Shown here: positions 1 to 8,919 of the stretch, in pieces
Position numbering within the stretch: the stretch's first letter is position 1
Layout of the letters: every line of letters starts with the position of its first letter
Assembly (NCBI RefSeq): GCF_000013705.1
Contig: NC_007947.1
Coordinates: 1,364,001-1,428,000 of the forward strand
Direction: 5' to 3'
Length of the DNA: 64,000 nt
From: Methylobacillus flagellatus KT
GTDB lineage: Bacteria > Pseudomonadota > Gammaproteobacteria > Burkholderiales > Methylophilaceae
The notes under the pieces: model-generated
Databases searched by the model: none
What the model was told of the DNA's origin: nothing
Seen by the model: the letters and a program-made list of their open reading frames with translations, nothing else
Translations under genes and position numbers: made by a program

Positions 1-2
1 AG

Positions 3-1679
3 CATCAGGCAGGCGCGGTGATGCTGATGACCAGCATGCTGTTCAATCCATATCATCTGTACGCGGTAGAAAATCCTGTAGACACCCTGCCTAAGGCCGA
101 AACACCTAAAACCAGGCCGCAAGCAGATGTGCAGGTAGAGACAAAGCAGGAGATATCGCCCGAACTTCAGAGACTGATGGCGACTGAAGTCCAGCCAGCC
201 AGTTTTGGTATTTATGGAGTCAAGGCGGTGCCCTTTGAGGAAGTGAGTGCCTTTTTTGCTCCTTATGCCAATAAAAGACTCACCATTGGCAAGATAGTAG
301 AGTTGTCGAACCAAGTCACCCAGTTCTACCAGCAACGCGGCTTGCCACTATCGTTCTGCTACATTCCAGCACAAAACTTCACTGAGCCAATTATCAAGGT
401 TATTGTCATCGAGGGGCATATCGGCTCAGTCAAGATAGAGGGCAATCCCGGGGCGACAGAGGAGAAGATCCGTGAGATCACGGCGCCGTTGCTTGCAGAA
501 AAGCCATTGACCCGCACCACCATGGAGCGATATACGACCATGCTGGGATTGCTTCCTGGCTTGAGGATACAAGCGACCTTGCCTTTGCCACAGCAGATGG
601 ACGGCGCGTCGGTACTTTCCCTCAAGGTCGAACGCAGGCCCGTGGAAGCCTTGGGTCGACTGGAAACAGTGCAGCCGTTTACCCGCGGCATCTTTACTGT
701 CAAAGCCAGTGGCAATACCCGGCTGGCTGAGGAAATCACGGCTTCCACCCTGATTTCTGCGGAGAATGAGCAATACTATGCATTAAGCTATGCCCAGCCC
801 ATTGGAAGAGAGGGGCTGGTCGTCAGGGTGGATGCGTCAGACTACGACGGCAAGCCAACTGCCGAGTTGGCTTCCGGGCTCGGCCGCCAAGTGAAATCGC
901 AGCGTCTGAGCGCGGGCTTGAGCTACCCCTTGCTGTTGCGTCAAGACAGAAGCCTGTTGCTCAGCGCATCGTTGACGGCCAACAATTTTGAAGATGAAAT
1001 CAGGAACAAGCAGAATGGCGCTGCCGTTACGACAGTCTCCGATGTGCGTACAGTCACGATCGGAGGCAGTTATAGCGACAGTGCGGCCAGGCGCGGTCGC
1101 CGGCTACAGCTGATGATGAGTCGCGGCCTGGATGCCATGGGAGCATCAAAGGAGATTGTCACTAATTTTCCTTCACAGCCCATTCAGAGCGATATCGACC
1201 TGAACTTTTCCAAGTATGTCGTCAATTTCGTCCAGCGCAATTATTTCGATGGTGCCTGGGGAACATCGGTATCTGGGACGTTACAGTATTCTCCGGACAA
1301 TTTGCCCATTACCGAGAAGGTGCAGTTCGGCGGCTATCAACACGGCAGAGCTTACCGTCCTGGTCGCCTCGTAGGCGACTCGGGGTGGGGAATTACGCTG
1401 GAGGTGAACCGCACCGTGCCATTCAATTACAAATTGCCGTTCTACCAGATGGTGGGGCTGCAACCTTACGCACTCTTCGAATCCGCGCGCATCTATGAGC
1501 ACGTCGAGACTCAGGAGTTCGAGCGTATGAGTTCAGTCTCGCTGGGTCTGCGTTTGATCAGCAATCAGCCTGACCGAACCAATCTGGATTTTTCCATTTC
1601 TAGGGCAATTACGTCAGGAGGGCGCAGCAATGCGCTGAAGGATCTTATATTCGGTTTCAATTTCGGGATACCGTTCTAA
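3..1679 (+). CDS. TpsB/ShlB-FhaC family two-partner secretion translocator (5' end cut by window)
   Basis: Outer-membrane protein that would export a large TpsA partner (haemolysin or adhesin type) across the outer membrane. About residues 75-150 look like a POTRA domain of the ShlB/FhaC kind. From about residue 215 the chain has the alternating pattern of a 16-strand barrel and ends in a C-terminal Phe (FGFNFGIPF), the usual outer-membrane insertion signal. A GTG at 18 and an ATG at 21 exist, but the frame stays open to the window edge and no complete signal peptide is visible, so the true start is probably upstream. No TpsA gene lies inside the window; it may precede this gene. The family call is from motif and overall pattern; the substrate is unknown. 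Confidence 0.82.
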   Translation, partial: HQAGAVMLMTSMLFNPYHLYAVENPVDTLPKAETPKTRPQADVQVETKQEISPELQRLMATEVQPASFGIYGVKAVPFEEVSAFFAPYANKRLTIGKIVELSNQVTQFYQQRGLPLSFCYIPAQNFTEPIIKVIVIEGHIGSVKIEGNPGATEEKIREITAPLLAEKPLTRTTMERYTTMLGLLPGLRIQATLPLPQQMDGASVLSLKVERRPVEALGRLETVQPFTRGIFTVKASGNTRLAEEITASTLISAENEQYYALSYAQPIGREGLVVRVDASDYDGKPTAELASGLGRQVKSQRLSAGLSYPLLLRQDRSLLLSASLTANNFEDEIRNKQNGAAVTTVSDVRTVTIGGSYSDSAARRGRRLQLMMSRGLDAMGASKEIVTNFPSQPIQSDIDLNFSKYVVNFVQRNYFDGAWGTSVSGTLQYSPDNLPITEKVQFGGYQHGRAYRPGRLVGDSGWGITLEVNRTVPFNYKLPFYQMVGLQPYALFESARIYEHVETQEFERMSSVSLGLRLISNQPDRTNLDFSISRAITSGGRSNALKDLIFGFNFGIPF

Positions 1680-1696
1680 GGCAGAGAGCGGGTATC

Positions 1697-1725
1697 AACA
1701 AGAGCACCCCTGGGGTGCTCTTGTT
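1697..1725. terminator. Bidirectional hairpin between convergent genes
   Basis: Perfect 14-bp inverted repeat (AACAAGAGCACCCC and its complement) separated by one base. It lies between the ends of the translocator gene and gdhA and can serve both strands. Confidence 0.8.
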
Positions 1726-1742
1726 CTTGAGAAGGCAAGCGC

Positions 1743-3086
1743 TTAGACCACGCCTTGCGCCAGCATGGCTTCCGCTACCTTGACGAAGCCGGCGATGTTG
1801 GCACCATCCACATAATTGACGCTGCCATCCTCACGCGTGCCGTATTGTACACAGGCATCATGGATGCCCTTCATGATGTCGAACAGACGTGCATCCACTT
1901 CTTCACGTGTCCATGAGAGACGCATGGCATTCTGGGTCATTTCCAGGCCGGACGTTGCCACACCACCTGCATTGGTTGCCTTGCCTGGCGCATAAAGAAT
2001 ATGGTGCTCGTCGAACAGCTTCATCGCTTCGGCCGTGCATGGCATGTTGGCACCTTCAGCTACACACAACACGCCATTTGCGATCAGGGTTGCTGCGTCA
2101 GCCTTGGTCAGTTCATTCTGCGTGGCGCACGGTAGTGCCACTTCAGCCTTGACACTCCAGGGTGAGCCGCCAGGGACGTAAAGTGCGCCAACCCGCTCAG
2201 CATAATCCTTGATACGGCCATACTCGACATTCTTGACCTGCATCAGGATTTGCAGTTTCTCGGCAGTGAAACCAGCCTCGTCAATTACGGTGCCGCTGGA
2301 GTCAGAAGCGGTGATGACCTTAGCACCGAGTGCCAGGGCCTTCTCAATCGCGTATTGCGCCACGTTACCTGAACCCGAGACAGCAACGCGCATGCCTGCG
2401 ATGGTGCGGCCGCTGTGGCGCAGCATTTCTTCGGCAAAGTAGACAGTGCCGTAACCGGTCGCTTCCGGGCGGATGAGCGATCCGCCATAGCTCAGTCCCT
2501 TGCCGGTCAGGACGCAATCGGCGCGATTGGTCAGTTTCTTGATCATGCCGGTCATGAAGCCGATCTCGCGTGCTCCAACGCCGATATCGCCAGCCGGGAC
2601 ATCCGTATCGGAACCCACGTGGCGGAACAGCTCACTGATAAATGCCTGGCAGAAACGCATGACTTCGCCATTACTCTTGCCCTTTGGATCGAAATCGGCA
2701 CCACCCTTGCCTCCGCCCATGGGCAAGGTCGTCAGGGCATTCTTGAAGGTTTGCTCGAAAGCGAGGAATTTCAGAATGGACAAGTTGACGGACGGATGGA
2801 AACGCAAGCCGCCCTTGTATGGGCCAATGGCACCATTATGCTGGATACGGTAGCCGCGGTTGACCTGAACTTCGCCTTTATCATCAACCCAGGAGACACG
2901 AAACAGGATGGCACGTTCCGGTTCAACCAGCCGGTCAAGAATGCCGTGTTCGGCGTAGCGCGGATTGGCGCTGATGAATGGCCAAAGGCTTTCGACGACT
3001 TCAGTGACTGCCTGCAGGAACTCCGGTTGACCGGGATTTTTTTGTGCGACAACGGCTAAGAAATCATGTGCCGATTGATACTTCAT
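1743..3086 (-). CDS. gdhA: NADP-specific glutamate dehydrogenase
   Basis: Cytoplasmic enzyme that aminates 2-oxoglutarate to glutamate with NADPH and so assimilates ammonium. It has 447 residues, the same length as the E. coli hexameric enzyme. The substrate-site motif PMGGGKGG places the catalytic lysine at about residue 127. The Rossmann glycine motif VSGSGNVAQ follows at about 240. A Shine-Dalgarno (AGAAGGA) precedes the ATG closely. Monocistronic: it converges on the upstream translocator gene and is divergent from srkA. The leader contains a 9-bp inverted repeat (see 3087-3483) that could be regulatory. Confidence 0.97.
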   Translation of the reverse strand: MKYQSAHDFLAVVAQKNPGQPEFLQAVTEVVESLWPFISANPRYAEHGILDRLVEPERAILFRVSWVDDKGEVQVNRGYRIQHNGAIGPYKGGLRFHPSVNLSILKFLAFEQTFKNALTTLPMGGGKGGADFDPKGKSNGEVMRFCQAFISELFRHVGSDTDVPAGDIGVGAREIGFMTGMIKKLTNRADCVLTGKGLSYGGSLIRPEATGYGTVYFAEEMLRHSGRTIAGMRVAVSGSGNVAQYAIEKALALGAKVITASDSSGTVIDEAGFTAEKLQILMQVKNVEYGRIKDYAERVGALYVPGGSPWSVKAEVALPCATQNELTKADAATLIANGVLCVAEGANMPCTAEAMKLFDEHHILYAPGKATNAGGVATSGLEMTQNAMRLSWTREEVDARLFDIMKGIHDACVQYGTREDGSVNYVDGANIAGFVKVAEAMLAQGVV

Positions 3087-3483
3087 TCCTTCTTATCTCC
3101 ATGAGCGTGAGCGAAAATAGTGCATTTTCTCTTATTGGAAATAAAAATGCACCAATATAATTCGTCTTGTTCGGAGATTTTGCCCCAAATGTGTGCATTG
3201 TTGGGGCAGAGTGTATGGTTTTCACCAATCCAGATTGATGTTTGGGAGATATAGAAGGATATTCTGTATCGGCAACATGGATCAGACGTGCTGTACGGAC
3301 TCGCCAGAAAGCGCTGCATATCCTATGAAAAACATGCTGATCCGAATGGAAGCGTGAGGCGTAGGTAGCGATGCGATGTTTGATTCTTCCATCGCGTGGT
3401 AAGCTATGCCGCGATCCTGAAACGCGTGATGCAAGCGATAACCAGGCCGAGCTTCTCCATCCTACCTTTCCGTAAAGTGCCCA
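3087..3483. promoter_or_regulatory. Divergent gdhA/srkA intergenic region with leader inverted repeats
   Basis: No gene is seen here. Two inverted repeats stand out. GTGCATTTT at 3120-3128 pairs with AAAATGCAC at 3144-3152, just upstream of the gdhA ribosome-binding site. TGCCCCAA at 3181-3188 pairs with TTGGGGCA at 3201-3208. On the gdhA strand the first pair includes TATATTGGTGCA, which resembles half of an NtrC site; this is a weak resemblance only. Open frames through this stretch have no support. Confidence 0.35.
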
Positions 3484-4476
3484 ATGATCATGCCCCCTTT
3501 TTCTACCTTGACACCGGACCTGATTCTCGACGCCATGAACAGTGTCGGCATCCTGGGTGATGGGCGGTTGTTGGCGTTGAACAGCTATGAGAATCGTGTT
3601 TACCAGGTGGGTGTTGAGGATCAACCGCCCGTGATTGCCAAGTTTTATCGTCCGGGTCGCTGGAGCCGGGCGCAGATACTGGAAGAGCATGCATTCTCAC
3701 TGCAGCTTGCGGAAGAGGAGATACCAGTAGTGGCGCCACTGCTCATCTCCGGTAGTACGCTGCAGCATTATCAGGGATTTTATTTTGCAGTTTTCCCCAG
3801 GCGTGGCGGAAGGATCCCCGAGCTCGACCAGCATGGGCGGCTGGAATGGATAGGGCGTTTTCTCGGGCGTATTCATGCTATCGGTGCGCAGAGCCCATTC
3901 CAGCATCGTCCTGCCCTGGATATCGAAAGTTTTGGCGAGGAGCCTGCCACTTGGTTGATGGAGAACAATTTCATTCCCGCGGATATCCTACCTGCATATC
4001 GTAGCGTGGTGGAGCAGGCGCTGGCGGGCGTGAGGGTGTGTTTCGAACGGGCGGGGGATGTCGCAGCCTTGCGCTTGCATGGTGACTGCCACTTGAGCAA
4101 TATGCTGTGGACGGATGACGGTCCGCATTTTGTTGATTTCGACGATAGCAGGATGGGGCCTGCCATACAGGATTTATGGATGCTGCTTTCCGGATCGCAT
4201 GCCGACATGAGCCTGCAGCTTGGCGAGTTGCTGGAAGGATATGAGTGCTTCTATGATTTCAATCCAGCAGAGCTGCACTTGGTCGAGGCATTGCGCACCT
4301 TGCGCCTGATTCATTATTCCGGATGGTTGGCGAAGCGCTGGGATGATCCTGCTTTCCCAATGACGTTTACCTGGTTCAATACCCAGCAGTATTGGCAGGA
4401 TCGTATCCTGGAGTTGCGGGAACAGGTGGCATTGATGCAGGAACCGCCGCTCTCGATTGCAGGAGGGAACCGATAG
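3484..4476 (+). CDS. srkA: Stress response kinase A (YihE/RdoA family Ser/Thr kinase)
   Basis: Cytoplasmic aminoglycoside-phosphotransferase-fold protein kinase of the YihE/SrkA family, which in E. coli protects against stress-induced death. Its 330 residues match the family size (E. coli 328). The catalytic-loop motif LHGDCHLSNMLW carries the Asp and Asn, and VDFDDSRMGP provides the metal-binding Asp. The N-terminal ENRVYQVG stretch fits the nucleotide loop. Starts at ATG 3484 or at the ATG two codons later; the ribosome-binding site is weak for both. It stands alone, divergent from gdhA. Confidence 0.93.
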   Translation: MIMPPFSTLTPDLILDAMNSVGILGDGRLLALNSYENRVYQVGVEDQPPVIAKFYRPGRWSRAQILEEHAFSLQLAEEEIPVVAPLLISGSTLQHYQGFYFAVFPRRGGRIPELDQHGRLEWIGRFLGRIHAIGAQSPFQHRPALDIESFGEEPATWLMENNFIPADILPAYRSVVEQALAGVRVCFERAGDVAALRLHGDCHLSNMLWTDDGPHFVDFDDSRMGPAIQDLWMLLSGSHADMSLQLGELLEGYECFYDFNPAELHLVEALRTLRLIHYSGWLAKRWDDPAFPMTFTWFNTQQYWQDRILELREQVALMQEPPLSIAGGNR

Positions 4477-4630
4477 GGTGTAAGGGCGATATAAATGAAC
4501 AAAATTGAGGCCGCTCACCACCAGTGCTGAGCGATGGCATCACTTGGCACTTCCCGCCGTCTTTTTCTGTATATGAAAAGTCAAGCAGGTTTTGCGCAAA
4601 CAGCATCAATGATGGGGCGCCATTTAAATA

Positions 4631-4669
4631 TGCAACAATGTTGCAATTTTGGGGTGAATCGAGCATAAT
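4631..4669 (+). promoter_or_regulatory. rpmJ2 promoter overlapped by a 7-1-7 palindrome (candidate Zur operator)
   Basis: The perfect inverted repeat TGCAACA-A-TGTTGCA lies at 4631-4645. Its right arm overlaps a plausible -35 box TTGCAA (4641-4646), followed after 17 bp by CATAAT (4664-4669), 30 bp before the L36-paralogue start. A palindrome covering the -35 box suits a repressor. C-minus L36 paralogues are classically Zur-repressed, so Zur is the likely regulator by inference. Confidence 0.55.
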
Positions 4670-4699
4670 CCGGGGCCTGTCCTGCATGAGGAGCTTGCC

Positions 4700-4825
4700 A
4701 TGAAAATCTTGTCGTCACTCAAATCTGCCAAAACGCGTCACCGCGACTGCAAGGTCGTGCGTCGCCATGGCAAAATATTTGTGATCTGTAAAAGCAATCC
4801 ACGCTTCAAGGCGCGCCAGCGCTAA
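4700..4825 (+). CDS. rpmJ2: 50S ribosomal protein L36, zinc-independent paralogue (YkgO type)
   Basis: A 41-residue ribosomal protein that replaces zinc-binding L36 when zinc is scarce. It closely resembles E. coli YkgO: it begins [14 protein letters not shown], has only two cysteines (C17 and C29) instead of the four zinc ligands of canonical L36, and contains the [11 protein letters not shown] signature. The ribosome-binding site GAGGAG lies 7 bases before the ATG. It is a single-gene unit bounded by its own promoter/operator upstream and a hairpin terminator downstream. Confidence 0.92.
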
Positions 4826-4830
4826 GTCAA

Positions 4831-4862
4831 ACAAAGGGAAGCGATGCTTCCCTTTTGTTTTT
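4831..4862 (+). terminator. rpmJ2 terminator
   Basis: GGGAAGC-GAT-GCTTCCC stem followed by a T-rich tract (TTTTGTTTTT). It abuts the end of the convergent MFS gene. Confidence 0.85.
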
Positions 4863-6070
4863 CAGTTGCTTTTGGCAGATTCCAGCACAAAGCGATTCGC
4901 ACCCGCTCTGCTGCCATGGTATAAGCCTGCGAGCGTGATGGCAGTGATGAGCCAGCCTGCTTGATCCCAATTGCCGCTCGCCTCATGAAGGAGTCCCATC
5001 AGCAGTGGGCCCAGCGATGCCAGCGTATAGCCCACCCCTTGAGACATGGCGGAAAGCTGCCCAGCCTGGTCCGGGTTGCGGGTACGTAGCACGATCATGG
5101 TCAGTGCCATGGCAAAGCCTCCGCCTTGGCCCAATCCCAGCAATGCCATCCACCACCACATATGAGCAACAGGCGCATAGAGTGCGCCCATGAACCCGAT
5201 GTAAATCAAGGCGAACATGATGCCATTGGCGAGCTTCTGGTCCCGCAGATACGAAGATAGCCAGGGAACCAGCAGGGCGGAAATGACCTGCACCATCACG
5301 GAACCCGAAAGAAACAAGCCAGCCTGCACGGCAGGCACGTCGCGATCCTGCAAGATGGTAGGGAGCCAGCCAAATACGCAATAGGCCAGCGCGCTTTGTG
5401 TTGCCATGAATAAGGTGACTTGCCAGGCGAGGGAATCACGCAACAGAGGCAGAGGATGTTGGCGATCTGCGATGATGGCGGCGGGCCTACTTACCAAATG
5501 ACGGAGTGGCCACCACAACAAGGCGGCCAGTATGACAGGCAGGGACCAGAAAGCGAGTGCTAATGGCAGGCTGCCAAAAACTTGATGCAAAGGCACCGAT
5601 AATCCTGCCGCCAGGGCCGTACCCAGGCACAAGGCCATGGTATAGACCCCGGTCATGAGGTCTGGATGGCGTGGGAACTCTCGCTTGATGACGCTCGGCA
5701 GCAATATGCCCAGCAAGCCGATGCTCATGCCTGCAAGGCCTGTGCCGAGAAATAGGCTGGCAGTATTCCATACGCCGCGCAAGGCGAGTCCTGCTGCCAA
5801 TACCAGCAGCAGCGGTATGACCAGCTTTTCTGTCCCGTAGTGCTTTGCCAGCCATGCAGCGAAAGGAGCAAATACCCCGAGGCACGCCACGGGCAGGGTC
5901 GTCAGCATGCCGGCGGCACTGGCACTCAGGCCCAGACTCAAGCCGATATCAGCCAACAACGGGGATACACTGGAAAAGGCTGGTCGCAAGTTGATGCCGA
6001 CCAGGATGATGGCAATCACGATTAACGCGGTAGGCGGCCGATGGTACATACTGCCGTCCGTATTATTCAT
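4862..6070 (-). CDS. MFS transporter, CynX/NimT family
   Basis: Inner-membrane permease of 402 residues with about 12 hydrophobic segments. It begins with the family-typical INLRPAFSSVSPLL motif after the first helix and resembles E. coli CynX (cyanate) and NimT (2-nitroimidazole) exporters. The substrate cannot be read from sequence. The chosen ATG gives a short polar N-terminus; a Met at residue 8 is an alternative start. No cynS cyanase or cynT gene is adjacent, so a cyanate role has no contextual support. Convergent with rpmJ2. Confidence 0.85.
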   Translation of the reverse strand: MNNTDGSMYHRPPTALIVIAIILVGINLRPAFSSVSPLLADIGLSLGLSASAAGMLTTLPVACLGVFAPFAAWLAKHYGTEKLVIPLLLVLAAGLALRGVWNTASLFLGTGLAGMSIGLLGILLPSVIKREFPRHPDLMTGVYTMALCLGTALAAGLSVPLHQVFGSLPLALAFWSLPVILAALLWWPLRHLVSRPAAIIADRQHPLPLLRDSLAWQVTLFMATQSALAYCVFGWLPTILQDRDVPAVQAGLFLSGSVMVQVISALLVPWLSSYLRDQKLANGIMFALIYIGFMGALYAPVAHMWWWMALLGLGQGGGFAMALTMIVLRTRNPDQAGQLSAMSQGVGYTLASLGPLLMGLLHEASGNWDQAGWLITAITLAGLYHGSRAGANRFVLESAKSN

Positions 6071-6456
6071 ATGTAAACGTCAGTCCTGTCCGACTGGGAT
6101 TTCGGAACAGGCTGATGGGGGAAGAGATAGTGCACTCTTATAGTGAGCATATAAATTGTATTTAAGCGGGTACTGATATATGAGCATTCCATGCATCAAT
6201 GTATCACAACAGTGATGGGTTGCCTGTTGATGATGCTGGCATGGCGATAGTATCGAGCTGGGTGTAACAATCGGTTTATCCTGCCAAGGGAAGCTCAAAT
6301 TCCAGCTTCATCAGTACATCATTGGTACTGGTCTTTGACCGTTGGGAAGCCAAACGAGTGTTTGTGGCCGGATTCGATGGTGGGCAGCTTAACGATGGAG
6401 ATGCCCGCCTACGCGCATTTCCATTATTGGCAATTTACTAGAGAAGAGGAAGCAAA
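6071..6456. other. Intergenic, nothing recognisable
   Basis: Divergent promoter space between the MFS gene and the stress-like protein gene. Only short weak hairpins are seen (for example TCAC-AAC-AGTGA near 6211), and no convincing gene. A good ribosome-binding site (AGAGGAAG) sits at its right edge. Confidence 0.5.
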
Positions 6457-6948
6457 ATGGCGGATTATGTGGATAGTGTCACCGGTATTTATCCCACCCT
6501 TGATGATGCCCATAAAGCGGCGCAAATACTCATCGACAACGGCTTTAATCGCGACCAGGTACAAGTCGCGGCTGGGCATACCGATCATGTCGAACAGGAT
6601 GAAGACAACAAGGAAGTATTGAAAAACGTGGTCGTGGACAGCGCTATCGGTACGGCAGTGGGGGCTGGGGTAGGCGCGCTCGGGCAATTAGCTATTGTGG
6701 CAGCCAATGTCAGTCTGTTCGTGGCTAGCCCGCTAGTAGGTCCTTTATTTATGGTGGGATGGGGAGCGGCTGTTGGTGGCTTTATTGGGGCCGGCAAGGG
6801 AATTTCCAACCAGGATCGACGTTATTCCGATTTAATTGCGAATGCCGTGGAGAAGGGGCATGCCGTCCTGGTGGCATATGCCAGGACGGAAGCAGAGGCT
6901 GAGACTGCGCGTGCTGTGGTAGGTGCTTCCATGAACCAATATGCATAA
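6457..6948 (+). CDS. Glycine-zipper, YflT/GSP17M-like putative stress protein
   Basis: Protein of 163 residues. The N-terminal about 45 residues (IYPTLDDAHKAAQILIDNGF) resemble the fold seen in general-stress proteins of the YflT/GSP17M type, where a short alpha/beta unit precedes a membrane-active segment. Residues about 63-110 are very rich in small residues (GTAVGAGVGALG, GAAVGGFIGAGKG), a glycine-zipper membrane segment. The C-terminus returns to a second alpha/beta unit (GHAVLVAYARTEAEAE). Strong ribosome-binding site; own terminator. Function unknown; a stress or envelope role is inferred from resemblance only. Confidence 0.75.
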   Translation: MADYVDSVTGIYPTLDDAHKAAQILIDNGFNRDQVQVAAGHTDHVEQDEDNKEVLKNVVVDSAIGTAVGAGVGALGQLAIVAANVSLFVASPLVGPLFMVGWGAAVGGFIGAGKGISNQDRRYSDLIANAVEKGHAVLVAYARTEAEAETARAVVGASMNQYA

Positions 6949-6962
6949 GCTGGGAAGCAGGC

Positions 6963-6996
6963 AATAAAAAGCCGTTGCATGCAACGGCTTTTTATT
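6963..6996. terminator. Bidirectional terminator
   Basis: Perfect 17-bp inverted repeat centred on 6979/6980, rich in A on the left and T on the right. It serves the stress-like gene (+) and the convergent cyo operon (-). Confidence 0.9.
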
Positions 6997-7029
6997 TGAT
7001 CAAGGAAAGGGGGAGGAACTTTAATCTAG

Positions 7030-7950
7030 TCAATCCACCTTGACTTGATGTTCGATGATCGACGGCATGCGTGCGGCGACCCAGACGCCATCCTTGTGCG
7101 GTTCCTTGAAATCGATCGACATCATGACGCTCAAGGCGGTAATGGTAATGATCGAAAACATGAACAGTTTTTTTGCCCATATCTGGTCGTTATTTGTCTT
7201 GTAGCCTGCCAATGCCAATCCCAGCCAGTAAATGCTAATGACACCGGCTACTACCAGGTAATGGTTGCCGGTATAGCCGCTGAGGGTCAGCATGACGGCA
7301 GCGATGACGAACGCCACGATATAAAGCACGATGTGCTTCTTGGTAGCGAGAATGCCTTTCTTCACCGGCAGGACAGGAATGGCCGCTGCCGTGTAATCCT
7401 TGAGCCTGAAAATGGCAATAGCATAAGAGTGGGGCATCTGCCAGAGGCTAAAGATAATGAGCAGGATCACTGCCCCCATGTCGAACTCGTTGCTGACGGC
7501 GCAATAGCCGATCACGGGCGGTGCCGCACCGGACAGGCTGCCAATCAATGTGCCATATACCGAGTTGCGCTTCAGGTAGAGGCTGTATGCCCCTACATAG
7601 ATCGCAAACCCGAACAGGGACAGCCAGACGGTCAGCATATTCGTGGTGGCGTAGAGCAGGGCGATTCCTGCAATCCCCAGCAGGTAGCCGTAGATCGCGG
7701 CGTTCCTGGCGGGAATGAGGCCACGTACCAGTACGCGGTTACGGGTGCGTTCCATCTTGCTGTCAATGTCGCGGTCGATGTAATTGTTGAGGACGCAGCC
7801 AGAGGCAATCACCAGCGAAATGCCGATGGCGGTTGCCAGGAACAGGGCAACATCAATGTCGCCCCTAGAGGCCAGGAAAAAACCTCCGGCAACCGAAATC
7901 AGGTTGCCGAAGATAATGCCCGGCTTGGTGATGAGTAGATATTGCTTCAT
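7030..7950 (-). CDS. cyoE: Protoheme IX farnesyltransferase (heme O synthase)
   Basis: Inner-membrane UbiA-family prenyltransferase that converts heme B to heme O for the bo3 oxidase encoded just upstream. The NNYIDRDID motif at residues about 55-63 supplies the Asp-rich prenyl-diphosphate site, and a second conserved loop ([18 protein letters not shown]) follows. It has 306 residues with about nine hydrophobic segments and a polar tail slightly longer than usual. Start taken at the ATG just after a TTG; it follows cyoD by about 10 bases. Last gene of cyoABCDE. Confidence 0.96.
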
Positions 7951-7960
7951 CAATCTGGCT

Positions 7961-8299
7961 TTAGAAATGCCTCATCATGTTGTGGTTCAGGTGGAACATG
8001 ACCCACAGTGAGCCCACCACGACGATTGCGAGAATGATCACGGTAAATATAAAGGCCATGACGTTCCAGCTCTGTTCGGAGGAGGTGTTCATATGCAGGA
8101 AGTACACGAGATGCACCACAATCTGTACCACCGCGAACACCAGGATGGTGACGAGGATGGTCGAGGATGACAGGTCATTGGGGAACATCAGCAAGCCGAA
8201 CGGAATGACCGTCAGGATCACGGAAAGAACAAAGCCGATGATGTAAGACTTGACGCTAGCGTGGCCTGCGCCAGCGCGCTCAACGTGCCCATGTGACAT
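7961..8299 (-). CDS. cyoD: Cytochrome bo3 ubiquinol oxidase subunit IV
   Basis: Small accessory subunit of 112 residues with three transmembrane helices (about 20-40, 48-68 and 82-104). It assists assembly of the CuB/heme o3 centre. The family motif HLVYFLHM is present. Its ATG directly follows the cyoC stop codon. Confidence 0.95.
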
Positions 8300-8917
8300 T
8301 TACAGCACCCCCATCAGATAAACAACAGTAAATACGCAGATCCAGACAATATCCAGGAAGTGCCAGAACAAGCTTAGGCACATCAGGCGGGTATTGTTGG
8401 TTTCGGTCAAACCCTTGGTCCAGATCTGGGCCATCAGCACTGCCATCCAGATCAGGCCGCAAGTCACGTGCAGGCCATGGGTGCCGACCAATGTGAAGAA
8501 TGCGGAAAGGAAGGCACTGCGGTCAGGGCCGAATCCTTGGTGGATCAGGTGATGGAACTCGTTGACTTCCATCACGATGAAGCCAAGGCCGAACAGGAAG
8601 GTGATGGCGAGCCAGTTCAGCACGGCCTGCTTGTTACCCTTATGCTGGGCAATCATGGCAAAGCCGTAGGTGATGCTGCTGAACAACAGCAGGAAAGTCT
8701 CGATCAACACATAGTCGAGTTCGAAGATATCCTTACCGGTGGGACCGCCGGCAAAGCTGGTACTCAGGACTGCATAGGTCGCGAACAGGGTCGCGAACAA
8801 TATCAGGTCCGTCATCAAGTAAATCCAGAACCCGAATATCTTCGTGCCGCTGGCATCGTGGTGATGCGCATGCTCGTCGGCATGCGCGTGTTGAGTATGC
8901 AAAGTTTGACTAGACAT
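8300..8917 (-). CDS. cyoC: Cytochrome bo3 ubiquinol oxidase subunit III
   Basis: Five-helix membrane subunit of 205 residues in the bo3 quinol oxidase complex. The core resembles E. coli CyoC ([22 protein letters not shown] split across the first helix; [14 protein letters not shown] later). The N-terminal 25 residues are unusually His-rich ([14 protein letters not shown]); whether that binds metal is unknown. Starts two bases after the cyoB stop. Confidence 0.96.
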   Translation of the reverse strand: MSSQTLHTQHAHADEHAHHHDASGTKIFGFWIYLMTDLILFATLFATYAVLSTSFAGGPTGKDIFELDYVLIETFLLLFSSITYGFAMIAQHKGNKQAVLNWLAITFLFGLGFIVMEVNEFHHLIHQGFGPDRSAFLSAFFTLVGTHGLHVTCGLIWMAVLMAQIWTKGLTETNNTRLMCLSLFWHFLDIVWICVFTVVYLMGVL

Positions 8918-8919
8918 GG

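Noticed and set aside
2415..3059. 214-codon open frame antisense to gdhA
   Set aside because: Lies entirely over the gdhA coding sequence, with no ribosome-binding site or recognisable protein motif.
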